A stretch of 64,000 bases of DNA, taken from contig NZ_LBIO01000037.1 in NCBI RefSeq assembly GCF_001280505.1, positions 124,001-188,000 of the forward strand, given 5' to 3'. Under the pieces are notes generated by a model that had not been told where the DNA came from, made no database searches, and saw nothing but the letters and a program-made list of their open reading frames with translations. Both the position numbers and the translations under genes were made by a program. Source of the DNA: Mangrovimonas sp. TPBH4. Lineage in GTDB: Bacteria > Bacteroidota > Bacteroidia > Flavobacteriales > Flavobacteriaceae. Shown in pieces: positions 19,150 to 25,793 of this stretch. The first letter of the stretch is position 1. Every line of letters starts with the position of its first letter.

Positions 19150-19209
19150 AGACATACAACCAAGAATCATATAGAACCTTTCAACTTAGTTCTTCTATCT
19201 GTTAAAGAA

Positions 19210-20649
19210 ATGAATATCCAAAATTATATCAACGGTGAATTCCTCCCACCTTCCTCAGAAAGTTGGTTAGACAATTATTGTCCAGCCAATGGTGAAGTCT
19301 ATGGTCAAATTCCAAACTCGTCCAAAGAAGATGTAGAAAATGCGTATATCGCAGCCAAATCGGTTTTTCCTACGTGGTCGCAAACCACTTTGGAAGAACG
19401 CAGCAGAATTCTCCTAAAAATTTCAGAACTGATAGAAGCCAATTTGGAAGATCTTGCCAAAGCTGAAAGTATCGATAATGGAAAACCGCTAAGTCTAGCC
19501 AAATCCATTGACATCCCAAGAGCGGCCAGCAATTTCCGTTTCTTCGGAAATGCCATTACGCAATTCGCTAGTGAAAGTCACGAAAGCGTAGGCCAACAAG
19601 CTGTGAACTATACGCTACGTCAACCTATTGGTGTAGTAGGCTGTATTTCCCCTTGGAATCTGCCTTTATATTTATTCACTTGGAAGATAGCTCCAGCTAT
19701 TGCAGCCGGAAACTGCGTAGTTGCCAAACCCAGTGAGATCACCCCTATGACAGCTTACCTTTTGGGAGCTATTTGTAACCAAGCAGGCTTGCCAAAAGGT
19801 GTTTTAAATATTGTCCACGGATTGGGAACCTCAACTGGACAAGCCATTATTGAGCATCCAGACATCAAAGCCATTTCCTTTACGGGAGGCACTGCTACCG
19901 GAGCGCATATTGCCAAAGTTGCAGCACCAATGTTCAAAAAACTCTCGCTGGAATTAGGCGGCAAAAATCCAAACATCATTTTTGCAGATTGCGATTATGA
20001 GGATATGCTAAAAACAACCGTTCGGTCTTCATTTGCCAACCAAGGACAAATCTGTTTATGCGGTAGCCGAATTTTTGTGGAACGACCTATTTACGAAAAG
20101 TTCAAAGCCGATTTTGTTGCGAAAGTAAAGGCCCTTAAAATCGGCCATCCATCTGAATCATCAACCAATATTGGGGCTTTAGTATCCAAACCCCATATGG
20201 AGAAAGTTATGAGCTATATTGACATTGCCAAAGAAGAAGGCGGCACGATTCTTTGCGGAGGAAAGCAAGTAACTGTTGAAGGCTATGAAAATGGTTATTA
20301 TTTAGAACCAACCGTTATAGAAGTCCCTACTGACGAATGTCGCGTAAACCAAGAAGAAATTTTTGGTCCGGTGGTGACCATCATGCCTTTTGACACGGAA
20401 GATGAAGTACTACAGATGGCCAATAAAGTTACCTACGGCTTATCCTCTACCCTTTGGACCAACGATTTAAAACGCACTATGCGTATGAGTCAACAACTAC
20501 AAGCAGGAATCGTTTGGGTGAACACCTGGTTGATGAGAGATTTGCGCACGCCTTTTGGCGGTGTTAAAGCTTCAGGAGTTGGTAGAGAAGGTGGTTTTGA
20601 AGCCTTGCGTTTCTTTACCGAAGCCAAGAATGTATGTATTAAATATTAG
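19210..20649 (+). CDS. nbaE: 2-Aminomuconate 6-semialdehyde dehydrogenase
   Basis: This 479-residue NAD-dependent aldehyde dehydrogenase has the SPWNLPLYLFTWKIAPAIA cofactor segment, the general base Glu in SLELGGKNPN, and the catalytic Cys282 in GQICLCG, a block typical of the 2-hydroxymuconic/2-aminomuconic semialdehyde subgroup. The EEIFGPVV and C-terminal FGGVKASGVGREGG blocks are intact. It would oxidise 2-aminomuconate semialdehyde, the product of the ACMSD encoded downstream, to 2-aminomuconate. Neighbours make this assignment strong. The 282-bp gap after it contains a degraded GIY-YIG gene. Confidence 0.9.
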   Translation: MNIQNYINGEFLPPSSESWLDNYCPANGEVYGQIPNSSKEDVENAYIAAKSVFPTWSQTTLEERSRILLKISELIEANLEDLAKAESIDNGKPLSLAKSIDIPRAASNFRFFGNAITQFASESHESVGQQAVNYTLRQPIGVVGCISPWNLPLYLFTWKIAPAIAAGNCVVAKPSEITPMTAYLLGAICNQAGLPKGVLNIVHGLGTSTGQAIIEHPDIKAISFTGGTATGAHIAKVAAPMFKKLSLELGGKNPNIIFADCDYEDMLKTTVRSSFANQGQICLCGSRIFVERPIYEKFKADFVAKVKALKIGHPSESSTNIGALVSKPHMEKVMSYIDIAKEEGGTILCGGKQVTVEGYENGYYLEPTVIEVPTDECRVNQEEIFGPVVTIMPFDTEDEVLQMANKVTYGLSSTLWTNDLKRTMRMSQQLQAGIVWVNTWLMRDLRTPFGGVKASGVGREGGFEALRFFTEAKNVCIKY

Positions 20650-20660
20650 AAAGAAACTCT

Positions 20661-20685
20661 GTCACCTCGAGCGCAGTCGAGAGGT
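20661..20685. repeat. Palindromic intergenic repeat before the GIY-YIG remnant
   Basis: The segment GTCACCTCGAGCGCAGTCGA and its continuation GAGGT form an imperfect inverted repeat: ACCTCGA pairs with TCGAGAGGT with a 2-nt bulge around GCGCAG. From memory, similar GAGCGCAGTCGA palindromes are scattered through Bacteroidota intergenic regions. It lies 11 bp after the dehydrogenase stop and 7 bp before the GIY-YIG start. Confidence 0.7.
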
Positions 20686-20692
20686 TAAAATT

Positions 20693-20883
20693 ATGAAAGT
20701 GTATTTTGTTTACATATTACTGTGCTCAGATAATCTTACCTACACGGGGGTCACCAAAACTTTAATAATATCGAACACGCTATCTAGTTTGAAAAGAAAT
20801 TAGCTTTGGTCAACGAAGCCATTAAATTGCTTCAAATATTATCCAAATGTCGAATCATCATACATTCAAAATACAAGTCTTAA
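20693..20883 (+). pseudogene. Decayed GIY-YIG endonuclease gene (URI/YhbQ-like)
   Basis: The first 21 codons read MKVYFVYILLCSDNLTYTGV, the classic start of single-domain GIY-YIG proteins. The frame then shifts by one. In the next frame FNNIEHAI, a stop, FEKKLALVNEA and LLQILSKC resemble the C-terminal half of the same family. Compared with a usual length of about 90-100 residues, roughly 35 codons are missing after TGVTK and about 9 after FEKK. One in-frame stop (TAG) and one frameshift confirm inactivation. It sits between two genes of the kynurenine operon and has palindromes on both sides. Confidence 0.75.
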
Positions 20884-20904
20884 GGTCGCTACAGCGCTAG
20901 ACCT
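20883..20904. repeat. Short inverted repeat after the GIY-YIG remnant
   Basis: AGGTC (20883-20887) and GACCT (20900-20904) flank a 12-nt centre that includes AGCGCT. It directly abuts the remnant's final stop and may be part of the same element. Confidence 0.45.
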
Positions 20905-20931
20905 GACATCAATTATAAAATAAATTTAAAC

Positions 20932-21714
20932 ATGAATTTAAACTTAAACAATAAATACGCTTTGGTTTGTGGGAGTACCGCAGGTATTGGAAAAGCCACA
21001 GCCATTGAGTTAGCAAAGGAAGGTGCCAAAGTTACTTTGGTAGCCCGAAACGAAGATAAATTAAAAGCAGTTCTTGCCGAATTACCAAACAGCGAAAACC
21101 ACTCCTATATCGTTGCCGATTTTTCCAATCCGGAAGCACTGCAACAAAAGGTGACTGATTTTATTTCAGCACATCATGGCTTCCATATTTTGGTAAACAA
21201 TACAGGTGGTCCAGCTGGAGGCCCTGTTTTCGCTGCCAAATTGGAAGAATTTGAAAGTGCCTTTACCAATCATTTAAAGTGCAACCATGTGTTGGCACAA
21301 GCGGCGGTTCCATTTATGAAAGCCGAAGGTTTTGGACGTATCATCAATGTGATTTCCACCTCGGTAAAACAACCTTTGGACGGACTTGGTGTGAGCAATA
21401 CCATTCGCGGGGCTGTTGCCAACTGGAGTAAAACTTTGGCCAATGAATTGGGACAATTTGGTATTACGGTAAACAACGTATTGCCTGGTGCTACCGGAAC
21501 TGAGCGTTTGACAGAAATCATCAAAAACAAATCGGCTAAAACTGGCACCAGTGAAGAAGCAGCTGCCGATGCCATGAAACAAGCCGTTCCTGCAAAACGT
21601 TTTGCACAGCCAGAAGAGTTGGCTTATGCCGTAACGTTTTTGGCCAGTGAATGTGCCAGCTATATCAACGGAATTAACCTTCCTGTTGATGGTGGACGCA
21701 CAAAAAGTTTGTAA
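20932..21714 (+). CDS. Atypical short-chain dehydrogenase/reductase lacking YxxxK
   Basis: This 260-residue protein has an SDR Rossmann fold: CGSTAGIGKA cofactor motif (13-22), NNTGGP (89-94) in place of NNAG, and the C-terminal NGINLPVDGG block. At the catalytic tetrad, Ser142 or Ser144 is available, but the YxxxK pair reads SNTIR (155-159), so Tyr is Ser and Lys is Arg. A known SDR-like subgroup resembling FabG lacks the catalytic pair in this way. Its substrate is unknown. Its place inside the operon between nbaE and haaO suggests a role in late kynurenine metabolism, but none of the textbook steps needs it. Confidence 0.8.
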   Translation: MNLNLNNKYALVCGSTAGIGKATAIELAKEGAKVTLVARNEDKLKAVLAELPNSENHSYIVADFSNPEALQQKVTDFISAHHGFHILVNNTGGPAGGPVFAAKLEEFESAFTNHLKCNHVLAQAAVPFMKAEGFGRIINVISTSVKQPLDGLGVSNTIRGAVANWSKTLANELGQFGITVNNVLPGATGTERLTEIIKNKSAKTGTSEEAAADAMKQAVPAKRFAQPEELAYAVTFLASECASYINGINLPVDGGRTKSL

Positions 21715-21723
21715 TTTTATAGA

Positions 21724-21793
21724 AACCCGCGTGAGGGGTTGAAGCAAGCTACCGTGTAGCACGAAAAACCCGACCCGTAAGGGGCACGCCCAA
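21724..21793. repeat. Hairpin-rich intergenic repeat between SDR and haaO
   Basis: The segment holds successive small inverted repeats: AACCC/GGGTT around 21724-21740, GCTAC-CGT-GTAGC at 21748-21760, and ACCCGTAAGGGG near 21773-21784. The GC content is higher than in its surroundings. From memory, CCCGACCC-AAGGGGCACGCCC-like elements recur in flavobacterial genomes, so this looks like a REP-like copy. It could affect mRNA processing between SDR and haaO. Confidence 0.6.
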
Positions 21794-21804
21794 AATATAT
21801 TGTA

Positions 21805-22341
21805 ATGAGTAAATTGGTAAGCCCATTAAATTTTAAAAAGTGGATTGACGAAAACCGTCATTTATTAAAACCGCCCGTTGGCAACAAATGTGTATGGCCT
21901 AATGGCGACTATATAGTGATGGTTGTTGGCGGCCCCAACAGTAGAAAAGATTATCACTATAACGAAACACCTGAGTTTTTCTACCAATTGGAAGGCGATA
22001 TGGTATTGCGCATCATGAACGATGGCCAACCAGAAGATATTGAAATCAAGGAAGGAGACATTTATTTGTTGCCTCCGGGTGTGCCGCATTCGCCTCAACG
22101 TAAAGCCAATACGGTTGGTTTGGTGATTGAATACCCAAGGGCCGAAGGTGTGAATGATGCCTTGGAATGGTATTGCGAAAACTGCAACGAGCAACTGTAT
22201 CGCGAAGAGTTTCCGTTGGATAACATTGAAACCGATATGCCTGTAATTTTTGATAAATATTATGGCGATTTGGAAAAGCGCACTTGCAACAATTGCGGGC
22301 ACGTTATGCAACCACCAACACCTGTAAAAACCGAAGAATAA
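21805..22341 (+). CDS. haaO: 3-Hydroxyanthranilate 3,4-dioxygenase
   Basis: HaaO opens the ring of 3-hydroxyanthranilate to 2-amino-3-carboxymuconate semialdehyde. The 178-residue cupin has iron ligands His51, Glu57 and His95 and substrate-binding Arg47 and Arg99, the same numbering as in the characterised Cupriavidus enzyme. The second, rubredoxin-like metal site is intact: WYCENC (Cys124, Cys127) and TCNNC (Cys161, Cys164). This two-metal arrangement is the bacterial/fungal form. It sits 33 nt before the ACMSD gene, which uses its unstable product. Confidence 0.97.
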   Translation: MSKLVSPLNFKKWIDENRHLLKPPVGNKCVWPNGDYIVMVVGGPNSRKDYHYNETPEFFYQLEGDMVLRIMNDGQPEDIEIKEGDIYLLPPGVPHSPQRKANTVGLVIEYPRAEGVNDALEWYCENCNEQLYREEFPLDNIETDMPVIFDKYYGDLEKRTCNNCGHVMQPPTPVKTEE

Positions 22342-22374
22342 CCCCAAACCAAAACACTAGCTCATCACCCACCC

Positions 22375-23460
22375 ATGGAAAAACGCAAACTTCGCATTAA
22401 CGGCCATTCCCATTTACTTCCCTATCCAGAAGAGATTCCTCAGTTTATGAAAGACAAAGGTATTTTTTGGGTAGACAAGGACCGAAAATATATGCTTCAG
22501 AAAGATTGGAGCCGACCGGTTACGGACTCTAGTTTCTTTTTGAAGGAGAAATTGGAATGGATGGATCGTTTTAATATCGATCATGCCGTAGTACTAAATT
22601 TATCGCAACTGTACGGTAATGGTTTGCGCTTGGAAGAAATGAAGCAGGCCTTACGATTCCAAAATGATTTCAACGGAAAAATCCAAGCTGAAAATCCAAG
22701 TAAATTTACCTGTGGATTTGTGGTACACCCAGGATTTGTGAGAGGTGCTTGTTGGGAAATTGAACGTTGTGTTGAGGAATTGGGCATGAACCTATTGTGT
22801 TTGCCAACACACTACATGGACACCATTGGTACCTGGCGCTGTATTTTTGATGAAGAAAACGAGCCTATTTTTGAATTGGCCAACAAGTACAACTTGGCAG
22901 TGGAAATCCATCCTTATGATGGAGAAAAATTCATTAAGTTACAAAACACGTCTTGGAGATTCCACTTAATTTGGATGCTGGCCCAATGTGCGGATGCCTA
23001 CCATTTCTTGACCTTAAATGGTTATTATGAAAAGTACCCGAACATGCGGGTTTGTTTTGCGCACGGTGGCCAATTGGCACAAATTAACCTAGGAAGACGT
23101 ATTCAAGGATTTGACGGTAGACACGATTTGTTTGAAGGCAAAGTGCATCCACGAAAAGCCGTTGGCCATAAGAACATTTTCTTTGATACTTTGGTTCATG
23201 ACACGGGTTCTTTGGAACTCTTGATCAAAAACCAGACTTCCAAACAAGTGCTAATGGGCTTGGACGACCCTTATCCATTGGGAGAAATGGAAAGTGCCAC
23301 ACAATCTTCCTATCCAGGGAAAATCTTGGATTTGGCCATTGAAAGAAAGATTATCAACGAACAGGAAAAAGACGCCATGTGGGAAGACAACGTCCTACAA
23401 TGGCTGTTTGGTGACGACGAATCCAAAAAGCAAGCTTTAATCAACAAGATTCTATCATAA
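22375..23460 (+). CDS. nbaD: 2-Amino-3-carboxymuconate semialdehyde decarboxylase (ACMSD)
   Basis: This 361-residue amidohydrolase-superfamily protein has zinc ligands His11 and His13 (NGHSHLLP), His179 (EIHPYD) and Asp297 (GLDDPYPLG), with catalytic His230 in CFAHGGQ. These match the ACMSD pattern. The enzyme removes the carboxyl group from the HaaO product and so diverts it from spontaneous cyclisation to quinolinate, toward aminomuconate semialdehyde and catabolism. The aspartate motif reads LDDP where characterised enzymes have SDYP. Its stop overlaps the next start (TAATG). Confidence 0.93.
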   Translation: MEKRKLRINGHSHLLPYPEEIPQFMKDKGIFWVDKDRKYMLQKDWSRPVTDSSFFLKEKLEWMDRFNIDHAVVLNLSQLYGNGLRLEEMKQALRFQNDFNGKIQAENPSKFTCGFVVHPGFVRGACWEIERCVEELGMNLLCLPTHYMDTIGTWRCIFDEENEPIFELANKYNLAVEIHPYDGEKFIKLQNTSWRFHLIWMLAQCADAYHFLTLNGYYEKYPNMRVCFAHGGQLAQINLGRRIQGFDGRHDLFEGKVHPRKAVGHKNIFFDTLVHDTGSLELLIKNQTSKQVLMGLDDPYPLGEMESATQSSYPGKILDLAIERKIINEQEKDAMWEDNVLQWLFGDDESKKQALINKILS

Positions 23461-24101
23461 TGCATTTTATACCTGAAGCCTTAGACGACTATGTAGTTGC
23501 CCATACGGAGGACGAACCGGAATTGCTGCAACAGCTTACAAGGGAAACCTTTCAAAAGATTTTGCAGCCAAGAATGTTGAGTGGCCCTTACCAAGGGAGA
23601 TTGTTGAGTATGATTTCAAAAATTATCAACCCCAAGAGCATTTTGGAAATCGGCACTTATACAGGCTATTCGGCCCTATGTTTAGCAGAAGGGCTTCAGG
23701 AACATGGGGTTTTACACACGATTGACATCAATGAAGAGTTGGTGGATTTCCAACGTAAATATTTTGACATGTCTCCTTATGGCGCTCAAATCCACCAACA
23801 TTTAGGAGATGCTACGGAAATTATTCCTGAATTGGACCTTACTTACGATTTGGTGTTTATTGATGCGGACAAGCCCAACTATGTCAACTACTTCCATTTA
23901 ATTGTGGAGCGACTTAACAAAGGTGGCATTTTATTGTCCGACAATGTACTTTGGAGCGGTAAAGTGATCCAACAGGTAAAAGAGGATGACCTTTCAACCT
24001 TGGCACTTTTGGAATACAATAAACTATTGAAAGAAGACAAACGTATAGAAACCGTATTACTCCCTATTAGAGACGGCCTAACCATAAGCCGAAAGCTGTA
24101 G
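23460..24101 (+). CDS. Class I SAM-dependent O-methyltransferase
   Basis: This 213-residue protein of the caffeoyl-CoA/catechol O-methyltransferase family (Methyltransf_3) has the SAM-binding block ILEIGTYTGYSALCLAEG and the metal/acceptor block FIDADKPNY followed by LLSDNVLWSGKV. Members are Mg2+-dependent and methylate vicinal hydroxyls. Its ATG overlaps the ACMSD stop and a terminator follows directly, so it is the last cistron of the kynurenine operon. No standard step of the pathway is a methylation. It could act on a 3-hydroxykynurenine or hydroxyanthranilate type phenol, or be a passenger; this is open. Confidence 0.85.
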   Translation: MHFIPEALDDYVVAHTEDEPELLQQLTRETFQKILQPRMLSGPYQGRLLSMISKIINPKSILEIGTYTGYSALCLAEGLQEHGVLHTIDINEELVDFQRKYFDMSPYGAQIHQHLGDATEIIPELDLTYDLVFIDADKPNYVNYFHLIVERLNKGGILLSDNVLWSGKVIQQVKEDDLSTLALLEYNKLLKEDKRIETVLLPIRDGLTISRKL

Positions 24102-24102
24102 G

Positions 24103-24131
24103 AACAATCAATTAATCTGATTGTTGTTTTT
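24103..24131 (+). terminator. Intrinsic terminator of the kynurenine operon
   Basis: Stem AACAATCA (24103-24110) pairs with TGATTGTT (24118-24125) and is followed by GTTTTT. It lies right after the O-methyltransferase stop and marks the operon end. Confidence 0.75.
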
Positions 24132-24187
24132 CCGTAAAAAGTAATCTCTTTTTTCTATCTTTAATGTATAACCTTTTTCACGTCAAA

Positions 24188-24643
24188 ATGTTATACAGGT
24201 TTCGCTATTATTTCATTGTGATATTCCTTTTTAAGACAAGTCTTTGTGCAGGACAAAATTTGCCTTTTAGCTCACAACAAGACCCAAGTTTGGGCTTGGC
24301 TAGAACAGGGATGCTCCTTGACAATATTGGCGTATATCACAGAATTGAGGTTTCATATTCTGCAGAAACCACCCTTACGGAATTTAGTGCTCTCGAACGT
24401 ATTCCCCTTTCTGATACTTTCAGTTTTTTGATTGGCCCCAAACTGGACATCTATGACTCGTTGGGGACAGGCAACAGAAGTTTCGGTATCAATGCTTCTA
24501 CCGGTTTTGAGTATATGCCAAATAACAATCTATATCTAAACCTCATCTACAGCTATCGATTCAATGAGCTACCAAGTAACGTCTATCACTACAATACGTT
24601 TGACCAAAATAGTTTTAAAATGAATTTGGGCATTAAGTTTTAG
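24188..24643 (+). CDS. Small exported beta-rich (outer-membrane-like) protein
   Basis: This 151-residue protein of unknown family begins with MLYRFRYYFIVIFLF, a signal peptide ending LCAGQ. The mature part alternates polar and aromatic residues (IEVSYSAET, LYLNLIYSYRF) and ends SFKMNLGIKF; a terminal Phe in such a strand is typical of outer-membrane beta-barrels. At about 130 mature residues it would be a small barrel, perhaps of 8 strands. I chose the ATG at 24188 over that at 24164 because a TATCTTTA box ends at 24163, making the earlier ATG fall before the likely transcript start. No recognised domain. Confidence 0.65.
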   Translation: MLYRFRYYFIVIFLFKTSLCAGQNLPFSSQQDPSLGLARTGMLLDNIGVYHRIEVSYSAETTLTEFSALERIPLSDTFSFLIGPKLDIYDSLGTGNRSFGINASTGFEYMPNNNLYLNLIYSYRFNELPSNVYHYNTFDQNSFKMNLGIKF

Positions 24644-24673
24644 AAAAGAAAACTAGTGGACAGCTATAAAACT

Positions 24674-24961
24674 TTACATCTTACGTCTTACAGAGCCTGT
24701 GAATTGCTCCAAATCGTCCTTAACTTTGGTAAGTTCATCTTGGACATCTTGGGTAATACTGGTATCAATCCCATTTTTTTCGGCGCTTTTGGTAATCTCC
24801 GATTTGATATCGGTAGAGGCATCGCGAAGCATGCGCATACCTTTCCCCAACCCTCTCGCTATTTCAGGAATTTTATCGGCACCAAACACCATGACTACAA
24901 TAAATAGTATGAACATGACTTCGGTAGTCCCTATAAATAAAAATGTTCTTGATAGTATCAC
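24674..24961 (-). CDS. tatA: Twin-arginine translocase subunit TatA/E
   Basis: This 95-residue protein has a single N-terminal helix (about 9-27, FIGTTEVMFILFIVVMVFG), the conserved FG hinge followed by the amphipathic helix KIPEIARGLGKGMRML, and a charged tail. It forms the Tat pore with TatC to export folded proteins with RR signals. The start is a GTG at 24961. A TATATTTGC box ends at 24965, only 3 bp before it, which would make the mRNA almost leaderless; the FIG motif argues against a later start. TatC is not in the window. Confidence 0.9.
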   Translation of the reverse strand: MILSRTFLFIGTTEVMFILFIVVMVFGADKIPEIARGLGKGMRMLRDASTDIKSEITKSAEKNGIDTSITQDVQDELTKVKDDLEQFTGSVRRKM

Positions 24962-24964
24962 GAT

Positions 24965-24973
24965 GCAAATATA
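24965..24973 (-). promoter_or_regulatory. Putative -7 promoter element for tatA
   Basis: On the minus strand the bases read TATATTTGC, a good TAnnTTTG match, immediately upstream of the GTG start at 24961. Confidence 0.5.
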
Positions 24974-25019
24974 CTAAGTAGTTTATTTAGATGCTCAGTG
25001 TTTCAAAAATATTTAACGG

Positions 25020-25793
25020 TCAATTCTTATTCTCAGTAAGACGTTTTCTGTAGACTTCCAATTTTTCATTGAGAAATTCAAACATCAACATATCATTATT
25101 CAAATTATAGAGTTCCATGAAGCGCTCATCTTCCGAAGCAAAATAGAAAAACTCCATTTTCTGGGATTCCTCCAACTCATCAATTTCCATAAGCATCTCC
25201 GAAAACTCAGACATGGTTTGATCCATGTATTGGTCCTGACGTTCCAACTTAATTAAATATTTAAGCCTTTTGGTACGTCCAGAAATCCAATTCATGATTG
25301 GGTTAAGCGGCACAATCCCGCCACCTGTCGTTGCTTCATAAAGCCTACGTTCACTTTGGGTTTTGCGCCTCCCGGTATAACCCGGGATGCCCACATCGTA
25401 AAAATTGATATCGCGTTTGGCTTCTGAATTTTCTACATCCAGCATTAAATTGCCCGTCAAGACCTTGCCGACAATCACCTCATCCAATTCATTGATTTGG
25501 TCTTCTAGAGCGACTTTAATTGTTTTTGAATTGAAAATCTCCGTAGTGATAATTATTTCCTTGGTTTTATACTTAACACCTGTGATTTGCAAGGTATCTT
25601 GAAGGCTTGCCGGAATTACAAAACTCCCGTTTTCATCTGTTTTGGAAAATTTACTTGCTGTTTTATTGATAATATGAATCCCCTCAACATCACCATTTGC
25701 GGAAACAAGACCTTCCAAAACCTTTTGTTGAGCACAGAGCATTCCCGTACCAGCAAAGTAGCACAGTAAAAAAAGCCTCCTAATTTTTACCAC
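25020..25793 (-). CDS. Exported CarboxypepD_reg-like domain protein (second of a tandem pair)
   Basis: This 257-residue protein starts with a signal peptide (about 1-21, LLCYFAGTGMLCAQQ). A carboxypeptidase-regulatory-like beta-sandwich follows (about 22-110): LEGLVSANGDVEGIHIIN, TDENGSFVIPA, and a closing LDEVIVG block, as at the start of TonB-dependent receptors but with no barrel after it. The C-terminal half is charged and helical (EFSEMLMEIDELEESQKME). It overlaps the upstream paralogue by 14 nt. The function is unknown; such proteins in Bacteroidota are usually periplasmic or outer-membrane associated. Confidence 0.7.
   Translation of the reverse strand: MVKIRRLFLLCYFAGTGMLCAQQKVLEGLVSANGDVEGIHIINKTASKFSKTDENGSFVIPASLQDTLQITGVKYKTKEIIITTEIFNSKTIKVALEDQINELDEVIVGKVLTGNLMLDVENSEAKRDINFYDVGIPGYTGRRKTQSERRLYEATTGGGIVPLNPIMNWISGRTKRLKYLIKLERQDQYMDQTMSEFSEMLMEIDELEESQKMEFFYFASEDERFMELYNLNNDMLMFEFLNEKLEVYRKRLTENKN

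Noticed and set aside
20555..20803. 82-codon plus-strand frame at the end of the dehydrogenase gene
   Set aside because: The first part is an out-of-frame reading of the dehydrogenase; only the part from 20693 is meaningful, as a GIY-YIG remnant.
21274..21762. 162-codon minus-strand frame over the SDR gene
   Set aside because: Antisense shadow, and it extends into the repeat element instead of ending at a gene boundary.
21715..21804. Internal terminator in the kynurenine operon
   Set aside because: The hairpins are not followed by a T-run; a repeat element explains them better.
21865..22347. 160-codon minus-strand frame over haaO
   Set aside because: Antisense to a gene whose catalytic residues are all intact; no family match.
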